From the NCBI RefSeq assembly GCF_003473485.1, contig NC_053049.1:11160001-11224000 (forward strand): a DNA stretch of 64,000 nt. The letters are read 5' to 3'. Of the stretch, positions 1 to 9,400 are shown one piece after another (the stretch's first letter is position 1; each line of letters starts with the position of its first letter). Below the pieces are notes generated by a model. It saw only the letters and a program-made list of their open reading frames with translations, did no database searches and was not told the origin of the DNA. The DNA comes from Medicago truncatula (taxonomy: Eukaryota > Streptophyta > Magnoliopsida > Fabales > Fabaceae). Made by a program: the position numbers and the translations under genes.

Positions 1-685
1 AGTAGGTAAACACTCTCTACAAACTCACCATACCATATTCTTAGCCTTAGGTGGAACTTTTAAATTCCAAATTCCACCCGAAAAACCATTCCTGTGCAAA
101 TGAGAAACATCCACAATCTCTTCCACAAAAATCCGGTAAGTACTCCTAACCGAATATTGTTCATTCTTCTCGGGTTTCCAAACCATCTTATCCTCATTCA
201 GTTGCGGAAATAACGGCGTATCCAATATTTGTTGAGCTGTACCTGCCTCAAAAATAAATCTTACAAGTTCTTCATTCCAAGTCTTCGTATCTTGATGAAT
301 CAAATGACCTACCGAATAACTTTGAAGAGACAAAGCATCCGGGGGCAGCAGGGGGAACACGCAGTTCCATTCCTATCCAAGGTTCATCAATCATTGAAAT
401 ATCAAAGCCATTGCCAATTCTCCACCTCGTACCATGCCTAACCACCATTCAAAAAATGCTACGCCAAACAAAACTAGGATTATGTCCCAATTTTGACCCA
501 AGAAAATTACTTCGAGGGAAATACCTTGCCTTGAACACCTTAGCAACTAAAGTATCAAGTTAAGTTTGGAGCTTCCATCCTTGTTTTCCAAGCATAGCAA
601 CGTTGAACGCCGCAAGGGCTTTAAACCCCATTCCACCATACTTTTTAGGCACTATTAATTTATCGCATGCCAGCCAGTGCAAGCA
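1..685 (-). mobile_element. Truncated LINE ORF2 remnant (3' part, zf-RVT region)
   Basis: Reading the minus strand, about 685 to 560 encodes a peptide containing HWLACDKLIVPKKYGGMGF and AMLGKQGW. This is the conserved stretch after the reverse-transcriptase core of plant L1-type LINEs. Another frame from 360 to 25 encodes VGHLI, then EDKMVWKPEKNEQYSVRSTY and WNLKVPPKAKN, the start of the zinc-binding zf-RVT domain. The two parts are in different frames with stops between them, so the copy is dead. It runs off the left edge of the window. Confidence 0.85.
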
Positions 686-686
686 T

Positions 687-795
687 ATAAGATATGAATG
701 AAGTTTAATTATATCTTGGTTCGCATAAGTATCAATCCTCTCAACAAGTAAAAAACAAAAGTACAAAATGTAGAATTAGGAGTTTATACACGTGT
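687..795. repeat. Dispersed repeat, partner of 12150-12262
   Basis: About 110 bases here (ATGAATGAAGTTTAAT, then TCGCATAAG and CTCAACAAG, ending near a CACNTGTAA) match 12150-12262 in the same orientation, with scattered substitutions. Neither copy shows clear terminal repeats. The family is not recognised. Confidence 0.6.
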
Positions 796-799
796 AATA

Positions 800-1000
800 A
801 TTTTTTTTTAAACGGCAAATATTATTGAAATCAAAACTCTCGCAAGACGCGAAGAGACGGAGAAAAAAATACAAGGATGTCGTATATAGGTGTAACATCA
901 CAAAAAACTCCACAAAACCCCCTTAGCCAAGACGCAAGCAAAACAAACCGGGCCTAACAAAGCAAGAGCTACGACGCTCTTGCATCATGCACAAATATCC
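800..1000 (-). mobile_element. LINE 3' tail
   Basis: Read on the minus strand this is a non-coding tail. It ends in TTTCAATAATATTTGCCGTT followed by an A-rich run at about 810-802, the usual 3' end of plant LINEs. No coding part of the same copy is attached upstream, so it appears to be a severely 5'-truncated insertion. Confidence 0.6.
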
Positions 1001-1304
1001 TTTTTACTATTTGATCAATCAATCATATCATATCCCATTTAATTTAATAGTAGAATTTATTGATCCTACGATGAAAACTAACATGTGCATCATAAAATTG
1101 ACCTAACTTAATAACTATTAAGATATTAGTTTTTAAGTAGTATAGTGTATAGTGATGAATAATGCCTCTGGTCTTTATTATAAGAAATTTTTTGGAGTCT
1201 TTTATGTTTTTAATTATAAAAAAATGTCAGTGTATTAATTTTTTTAAAAACATTTTTAGCTCTCGTCTAATGTAGATGACAAAATCATCATAAACTAACA
1301 CACA

Positions 1305-1396
1305 TAAAGTGGAGATACCGGGGTTCGAACCCCAGTCATGACGTCCAGCTTAACAATTTTGGCATTTTTACCGGTTGAGCTAAGACTTATTATCGT
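1305..1396 (-). mobile_element. tRNA-derived SINE-like sequence
   Basis: On the minus strand there is an A-box-like TTAGCTCAACCGGTAAAA, then about 45 bases later the B-box-like GGGGTTCGAACCCCGG. Together these form an internal RNA polymerase III promoter. No cloverleaf can be drawn, so it is not a tRNA gene. Confidence 0.6.
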
Positions 1397-3794
1397 AAAC
1401 ACTTTTCTAATAATATGTTATAGGTATAAATTTTTTACAACCGTTACTAATTTCTATCTAAGTACTTTGTTGTACATATAAGATGAATTTTTCCCTCCTA
1501 GAGGAACTAATACTAAAAATTGTTACAAAAGCCTTTTAGTAACGTAGCCTTTACCACAAGATCAACATAGGCTTTACCTAACATTTGCCATTTGCTCACA
1601 TGTTACTATACCTAATTAGCAACATTTTTATTCATTTATCACTAAATTTCAAATTTTAGTAAAATCTCAAATATTTTGTAGTGTCATGCGACTGGACACA
1701 TCATACGACGCGAGAGAGATTAGAATTAGAGAGAGTCGAGAGAAGCCAAGTGAACAACAACGAAATTTACTCGGCAAATTATACGGTACATTCGAAAAAT
1801 CCAGCGTTCCAGTACACTAAATCTTTAAATTAATAGTTAAATGAGTTGACTTTTTTTCTTTTTCTTTCAAAAACAATATTTTCTATCATTTACAATTATA
1901 ATAACTAAATATTCTTTACCATATGTGTTGGTGGAATAAAATTTAACTTTTATAAATTTGTATTACTCATAATAAAGAATATCGATTATGATAAAATGTA
2001 AAAAAAAAAAAATTTGTATGGTTGGTATTTATTATTTATAGACTCAAATTCTCTAACAGTTTTGATTTAGTCTAACTAATTTGACTTAGTTAAAGTTGAC
2101 ACATTTAGTGATAGTTAGCATAGTATTTCATGAGAACTGTTATTCTGTGTACTATATCTAATACCTTCGTGTCTAAAACTCCATTCTTTTATCCCTATGT
2201 TTATGTTTATTGGTTAGTGATTTAGGACAAGTAAAGTACCCTCTAAGGAAAAGAAAATAGGAAAGCAAATACCTTCAACGGAAAAGTAAAGTACACCCAC
2301 CTTCTGATTTTTGAAGAACAGAAATATGAACTTTTTAGAGAGGAAGAACCCTAACTTTCTTTTGATTTTATTTTAATAAAAATTTAAATGATGAAGCACG
2401 ACTAAGATAAAAAATTCATATGTTGGGCATGCCACATAATCATCATCATAACGTCCATATTTCAAAAAATAATAATAGACCACATAGTCATTTTTTTAAT
2501 GGAGTTGGACAAAATAAAAAAAAAATAAAGAGTCAATGATGTGCGTTGTGAGTGTTTTTTCGGACAAAGCCATGATAAAAATTAAATGACAAATTGTTCA
2601 AAAGAACTTTGTTCGATGTTTAGATGAAACAATTTTTTGTCAGACTTATTTTACCTTTTAGTCGAACTCTATATTAGCAAGAACCATTTTCCTTGAGAAT
2701 CGGAGGGCTAATATAAAAAAGAAATACATCAATGACAGATCATTATACGGTTAAATAGCAAATGAGAATGTTATAGTTAACTATCCTATTTTTTTTAATG
2801 TGAAATACTGACAAGTGTCTAAGGACATTTGTAAAAAAGTTAAAAATAAATTTTTTATCTTAGTAGTAATTCTCATTGAAGCATTAAAAAACAATTTTTT
2901 TAAATAGAATTTATCAATCAGTTCATATTTCCTTAATAAATATCATGAGAGCGATCGATGTTATAGCATGACCCATCTTTTATTTTGAAATAGCTGTTGT
3001 CATAAGCATTTTTGTCATAAGTGGCCATGATATGATAACTGTATAATTACCTATCTTAATCATATGTTGATGAGAAAATATAATATAATAAATTAATCCT
3101 AAAACTTATCATATTGCCTCTCTAGTTAAAACTCTTATTATAAATATGGTCTAGATTTAAAACCAACAAAATTATTTACTGAAAGGCCCCTTTCTACTTC
3201 TCAATGCCATTTCTCTTCCATTCACCTTCCACCACCAAAGGGTTGTCGTCGCCCTCTTTCCCATCCCTCTATTCAAACAGACCTATATCCCAAATTTCCA
3301 TATATCTATACAAAAGAGAAAAATCTAAACTGAAACACAAGAATGAAAAATGAAACAATGCAGCACATGAACACATCTAATCTAACTATTTATATCATGA
3401 AGACAAAAAATCATATAGGATTTTTAGAGTTGTCTAGTCATCATTTTAGAGTAAAAGTAGTTAATTCACATGTTTTATTCGAGCAACAATGGAAAAAAAA
3501 CTTGAAATATATCAAAATCATCCAAACGAGACAACTATGTTACCGTATTATGCTTACTACAAGTTTTATCATGTTAGTTCTTGGAGTATAGTCCTTACAT
3601 ACGTCTCAGCGATGAAAAATGGGGGGATAAGGAACGAAGAAAATGAGAATGATTAACACGTTGAAGAAAGGAGAGAATTGGCACATGTTTGTCACATGAC
3701 TTAGTTATCATCTTTTAATCTCATCCATTCCTTTTTAATGTAATGGTTACCATTCATTCCTTTCATTCTCACATACAAATATCATTCTCACTTG

Positions 3795-3803
<9 letters not shown>
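1397..3803. other. Gene-free AT-rich stretch
   Basis: No coding region, RNA gene or well-bounded transposon could be supported. An 82-codon open frame at 3343-3591 has no recognisable motifs and low-complexity composition. It is treated as chance. Confidence 0.5.

Positions 3804-3826
<23 letters not shown>
3804..3826. repeat. (TG)n microsatellite
   Basis: About 11 uninterrupted TG units following a short AT run. Confidence 0.9.
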
Positions 3827-3877
3827 TGTTATTGTTCTAGTAGTAGTTATTTTGAAAGGAAGGAATTATCGTGACTT

Positions 3878-4477
3878 ACACTCTGTTTGATAAAAAATAG
3901 TGAATAACCAGTAAGCTAACTTATAACGGATGAACTTATAATGGATATATAGATGATAGTGACTAAATTAGCTGATTGAATTTGTAGTGTTTGATAAAGA
4001 TATAAGTTGAAGTAGCATATATATTTAATTGATATTTAATTGGGAGGGAAATGCTAACTGGTGCATCCGGGACACTGGTTAAGGATATGAAAAAGGAAAT
4101 TATATAGTAGTTAATGCATTGAAATTGTGTAATTAATTTATAATAAAGTCAAAAACAGTTTTCTTTTATGATAATAATTCACTTTTATGGTATGCTTAAC
4201 CTGTGCCCTGGGGGCACTGGTTAGCAGGACCCCCTTTTTCTTTTCTTTTCTTTTTCAATCGAGGTTACAAAGGAAAATTTAGATGATTGATGATAAGTTA
4301 TAAGCTACTTGAGTTAGCTTATAAAGAACACAATAAACTAGTAAAAATAAGCTATAAAGTATAAACTCATAAAAATGTGACGGGATTATCTAACAAATTT
4401 TTCTTATGTCAAATAAATTTATAAATCATAAGTTACAAATTATAAGCTCAAATATAAGTTTTGTCAAACATATCCTT
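3878..4477. mobile_element. hAT-like MITE, interrupted by a second MITE
   Basis: The left end has CTCTGTTTGATAAA. The right end reads, on the opposite strand, AAGGATATGTTTGACAAA. Inside both ends, AGCTAACTTATAA-type sequence also recurs in inverted orientation. The layout resembles hAT-type MITEs with TGTTTGRCAAA termini. A second small element at about 4046-4232 sits inside it. No convincing target duplication was found. Confidence 0.5.
4046..4232. mobile_element. Small MITE (GCTAACYRGTGC family), copy 1
   Basis: The termini are inverted copies: left GCTAACTGGTGCATCCGGG, right (reversed) GCTAACCAGTGCCCCCAGGG, each followed by a GGTTAAG-like motif. The same family occurs at 42294-42468, where a 9 bp target duplication is visible. 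The core is AT-rich and non-coding. Confidence 0.7.
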
Positions 4478-4830
4478 AATACTATCTTAATCCCACACCT
4501 TCAGCTGCCTCATTGGTTGATTCTTTCATTCGGCAATCGGCATTAATCACAACACATGAGACAGTTACGTAGCTCCCATTCATTTTTCTTTTTTTTGATG
4601 ATACGTAGCTCCCATTCATGTCAACGATTCACATTAATATTTTCTGTCACACGTAATCTTATCAAAATAATAATGCTTTGTACGTTGCTAATATTAACAT
4701 ATTAATTTCTACATTCCAATCTTTGTACGTTGCATAGGGACATGAACCATGCTTTGTTGTTTTTATTTTTCAGGGTCGCAAGCCTATAGCAGCAATTTTT
4801 GGGATCTTTCCTGTCCATTTTTTCATGTTG

Positions 4831-5260
4831 TCTATTACTCCATCCATCCGATCTCGATTATAAACGGTTTTTTACTTTTTAAATTTATTAAATAAATGAT
4901 ATTATGTGTAGTTTATAATATAGATCACATACATAATTTATTGGCCAAATACCACTTTAGATCCTTTTAGTTTGACATAATTCCTAAGTTAGTCCTTTAA
5001 ATTTTGAAAGTTTCAATCAGGTCCTTTTAGTTTGACAGAATTTCCAAGTTAGTCCTTTAAGTTTCAAATAAGTTATTTTAGTTGATAAACTATTTCATCG
5101 TCACCGTTTCAAAAGCTTCAAATATGTCATTTTAGTTTGAAACTTAAAAGACTAGTTTGGGAATTTTGTCAAATTAAAAGGACCAAAAATGGTATTTGGC
5201 CTAATTTATTTAATGAATCAAAAAAATAAAAGTTATTTATAAGACTCTTTTGCTATTTCT
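4831..5260. mobile_element. Stowaway/mariner-type MITE remnant split by another MITE
   Basis: A CTCCATCCATCCGATCTC terminus is followed by ATTATAAACGG and a long arm. The arm recurs inverted after the 4943-5201 insertion (TAATGAATCAAAAAAATAAA, then TTATTTATAA). The expected right terminus with CGGAGGGAGTA is missing, so this copy has lost its end. Confidence 0.5.
4943..5201. mobile_element. Mutator-type MITE with 9 bp target duplication
   Basis: The left terminus GGCCAAATACCACTTTAGAT matches the reversed right terminus GGCCAAATACCATTTTTGG. The element is flanked by the direct 9 bp duplication TAATTTATT at 4934-4942 and 5202-5210. Internally the phrase TCCTTTTAGTTTGACA(T/G)AAT repeats. It is 259 bp long and non-coding. 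Confidence 0.85.
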
Positions 5261-5438
5261 AACCATATTAATTACTATTTCTTTATCTACATACATCTAT
5301 TTATTATACATCTTTTTCTTCAATCAGCGATAAATATCATGTTAAAAACATAAAACAACTCTCTATCTCTTAAAGGATAAAATAGTAAAAACAATAGTGA
5401 TTACAAACAACTTTAATATAAATATGAACTTTTTTAAT

Positions 5439-5446
5439 TCACGTGA
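5439..5446. promoter_or_regulatory. Palindromic G-box upstream of FRO
   Basis: TCACGTGA is a perfect 8 bp palindrome with the CACGTG core bound by bHLH and bZIP proteins, about 970 bases upstream of the FRO start codon. Some bHLH factors control iron-uptake genes, but a role here is only inferred. A single short site may be chance. Confidence 0.3.
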
Positions 5447-5631
5447 TTTTGTCAAATGGTTCAGGACAAAGGTAATATTATTTTCTATTTAAAAAAACAT
5501 AACTATTATTTTTTACATAATTATTTTTCTTAATAAGCGTGCACTTCTTTAAAAAATACATAAAGATAACGGGCATACATTTTCGGGATAATGATACACT
5601 ATCTTTGATCAAGACAACAAGAAAACAAGTA

Positions 5632-5761
5632 TTTCCTTCGTTCCAAAATATATAAAAAAAAAAGTTGATCAACAAAAATTAATGTATTCAGTTTAAAATT
5701 TATACCAAATACATCAACTTATGTTGATCAATTTTTACTTATATTTTGGGACGGAGAGGGA
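5632..5761. mobile_element. Stowaway/mariner-type MITE
   Basis: The left end is TTTCCTTCGTTCCAAAATAT. The right end, reversed, is TTCCCTCTCCGTCCCAAAAT. The arms also pair internally (AAGTTGATCAACAAAAATTA with ATGTTGATCAATTTTTACTT), giving a near-complete hairpin. TA flanks the left end only. Confidence 0.7.
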
Positions 5762-5970
5762 ACTTTTTTTTACAAGGGAAAACAACTCCAAGTTAAAAAA
5801 TATATTTACAAATAATTTTACATTTATCTCCTAAAATGATGGGTGGAAGATTTTTTGTCAAGTAATCTAGTAGCTAAAAATACGAATAAGTAAGAAATTC
5901 GTAGTTCGAATCTCAATGTTACATAATATGATGTTTATACCAACTAAGTTATATTTATGGAAGAGATGGT

Positions 5971-6148
5971 GAGAGATCTATCAAATTTTGGTGACAACTT
6001 CCATGACAACTTCAATTTTCTCTATTTCTATTGGTCAAAAATAATAGAGAGAGAAAAAGGAAGAGAGAAAATAAAAACATAATGTGAATATGAGAGAGAA
6101 AGTTGTCAAAAAGTTATTGCAAAATGGATGTACAAATATCATTTCTCA
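5971..6148. mobile_element. MITE of the GACAACTTT family, copy 1 (FRO promoter)
   Basis: The pattern GTGACAACTT.CATGACAACTT occurs on the left, with GAGAGAAAGTTGTCAAAAAG and GTACAAATATCATTTCTC on the right. It matches copies at 30304-30481 and 47172-47356, but the left terminus is decayed. It ends about 160 bases before the FRO TATA box. Confidence 0.65.
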
Positions 6149-6235
6149 ATCAAATTAATCAGAAAATATTTTGTCTACATTCTGCCTGTACTTCGTAAAT
6201 ACTTATAAAGTAGCAAATTGTCCCATTATAATAAT

Positions 6236-6298
6236 TTTACTTATTTTTGTCAAAAAAAAAAATTACTTATTTTTGTCAAAAAAAAAAAATTCTCTTAT
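6236..6298. repeat. Short tandem direct repeat
   Basis: The unit TTACTTATTTTTGTCAAAAA, with a poly-A extension, occurs twice in a row immediately upstream of the FRO TATA box. Confidence 0.7.
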
Positions 6299-6305
6299 TA
6301 TTTAC

Positions 6306-6313
6306 TATAAATA
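6306..6313 (+). promoter_or_regulatory. TATA box of the FRO gene
   Basis: TATAAATA lies 103 bases before the start codon. Transcription would begin near 6340, leaving a short 5' leader that contains a CT-rich stretch and ACAACAACAAAAA just before the ATG. Confidence 0.6.
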
Positions 6314-6415
6314 CGCAAAGTTAGACTCAGATTCTCATTGATATGATTCGGTGTTTCTTCTTCTCTCTAAACAATTAAATTTTCACACACAACCGAGAAG
6401 AAACAACAACAAAAA

Positions 6416-9400
6416 ATGGCTCAAGATAAAGTGAAAAGGTCACCTACTCAAATAAAATATGGATTAATTCAATCTACAATAAGGTTATTGATGGTGTTAC
6501 TGTTTCTGGGTTTAATTTTCATTTTTATAATGATGCCTACATATACTTTCAAACACACATGGAATCCTCAATTCCAAGCAAAGACTAATTCTACATATTT
6601 TGGTGCACAAGGTCACTTTCTTATTCAATTATGCATTTCATTTTTTGTGTGTTTTTCATTCATATTTAATTTATATTGATTAATTAATAATGATATGTTA
6701 ATATTCCTATGATGTTCTAATTAATTTCAGGTACAAGGATTCTTATTTACACTTTTCCAGTGTTGTTAATAGCCACTTTGGGATGTGTCTTTCTCCACAT
6801 AGCCAAAAAATCAAATGAGAGCAACATGGAAATGTAACATTTTTGTTCTCTTAATCTTGTTTACTTGTATGATTTTTTTTATTTTTAAATTATTATAAAT
6901 CTAATCTTTGAGTTTTTGCACAATCAGTGGCAATGGGAAGAAACATGGGACAACCATATGGAATCGTCCAATGCTTGTGAAAGGACCTCTTGGAATTGTT
7001 TCTATTACAGAAATAGCATTCTTGCTTATGTTCATTGCACTTCTAATTTGGTCCTTTTCCATTTATTTACACAACGACTTTGCAACAATCATATCAAAAT
7101 CAGAGGCAGAGAATGGCGAAAAAGTGTAATTATTTCTTTCTACTCAACACTTTTTCTATCCCTTGATTACAAGGGAACGATTCCCCAATAATTCAAAGTT
7201 TAGTCGAAAATTAACAGAATCCGACTAATAATTATTCAAATTAGAATTCGAACGCGGGTTATGGAAGAATTTATATGAAATGCAACTAATTATGGTCATA
7301 TTACAATTGTAGTAGTAACATTAAAAAATCTTTAATGTCACATTCATGATAACGGTTTGATTATGTTGACAGTGAATTGTGATGTTTTTGTTTTGATTAT
7401 GTTGGTGATGATTTGTGACAGGTGGCAAGAGAAAATAGAAAGTGTGGCACTAAGGTTAGGTCTTGTTGGTAACATATGTTTGGCATTGTTATTTTTCCCA
7501 GTGACTCGTGGATCAACCGTGCTACCAATATTTGGCCTCACTTCTGAAGGTTGCATCAAATACCACATTTGGCTTGGGCACGTGCTTATGACACTTTTCA
7601 CTACTCATGGAGTTTGTTACATTATCTATTGGGCATCTACTCATCAAATTTCACAGGTTAGTTATCAGTTAGGATTTGGATGGAATTTAGTTTGATTGCA
7701 TGGAATCAGCCGGATCGTTAGATCTTAATCAGATGTATGAAATTTAGATTTAATTTCAATTTTTTAAATTTAAAATTGGAGATTAAAATCTGAATCGTCT
7801 GATCTTAATCAATTAATCTAGATGTGATTGAATGTCGTATAGTTACAACATAATGACAACGCACAATCTTAATCCCATTAATTATAATTATGATTAAGAT
7901 TATCCTTGCTGAGGTGTGATTTGAAAAGTGTATATATTTTTTTTTTAGAAAGTAATGTTTTAATACTTTTATTTAGGATTTAATTCTTTTTTGTTATCTT
8001 ACCTTCAAATTGAGCATTTCATGAGGCTAAACTGTTTCACCAAAAACACTTAAAATCGACCGTTCTTAATTAATATATAAGTTAAATTACTCGGTATCTT
8101 AAAATGGGTTAATTTAATCTTTTGATGTATGTTTTCTTTAGTCTCTTGATCTATCTAAAAAACGTAATTTGATCTCTTAAATTATGAAAATATATTATTA
8201 TGCTACGGTAAGAAAGAATTGTCTTGGTAATTCTCACCTCATCTCCCTAAAATTCAGCAAGTAGTTACGTATCATAGATAACATTATGATATTAGGAATG
8301 AAATAATTAAAGAAGATATCTTTGTACCAAAAGAAGAAAAGAGAGACTTATCATTTCTACAACGAACGGACATATGTTGGAAGGTTTGATAATATAAACG
8401 GTTTTTCTGCAAATTCGTACATGTTAATAAGTTTTAAATAGTAATTTTTTTTAAGGGAGTAACTTTTTATTAGAACTTATATATTTTGTATTAAATGTAT
8501 AACTTTTTACATAAATAATTGTTTTTTCAATAAAAAATTTTAGTTGCTTTAACATGTGCAATATTGCACATGTTAGACAAACCCATTACTTATTTACTTA
8601 TTTATTTTGAAACTAAGAAGGAGGATGGTGTTTTTGTCGAAAAGAAAGTATGGTGTTATATTGTGACTAGGGAAAAGATGGTCATGTTGGGATTAATTTT
8701 AGGGTGGGTTTGTTTTAACTTAAAAAAAAATAGATTTTTATTTGAGACTCAATTTCATTTTATTTTTATAAATAAATTTTCTAAAAATCCTAAACAAACA
8801 TTAAAAATGTCAAAAGTGATTTTTTAATAAAAAAAATCTAAAACAAATGCATCCTTATATATATATCTGTGTGTGTGTTACAAATATTTTTAGCATATAC
8901 TAATACCGTAATCAAATAATTTTTGCAAATAAGATCAAAATAAACTTCATTTTTAAAGTTTAGATTTGTTTCATTTATCTATCATCAATTTATTGTCCAT
9001 TTATGAAAGAAAAAATCAGAAGATTAGTGAGACCCATTATGGGGTCCATTTATTAAACAGAGTCTCATAAATAGACAGTAAATAAAGCAAATAAATAAAG
9101 CAAATCCGAACTTCCATTTATAGTGCTCGATATAGACAATAAACAACGTTGGTTAATACCAGTATCAAATTAAGATGGTAATAATTAGAGGAGTGCTAAC
9201 AAACCATTTTCTAACACACTCTTTTTGATTAATTCAAATTCACACGAATTTCATCAAATCATATGGGATCTAAATGTGGAAGTCATGTATATTTTAAGCA
9301 ATAAAAAATAGTGTGTTCAAAAGTGTTTTTGTTAACATGATCCTAATAATTAATCCTAGATTAATACATAAAAGTAAGTTGTTTCCTGCTTTCTCAAACT

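Noticed and set aside
3343..3591. 82-codon frame as a small gene
   Set aside because: No motif, no promoter context and AT-driven composition.
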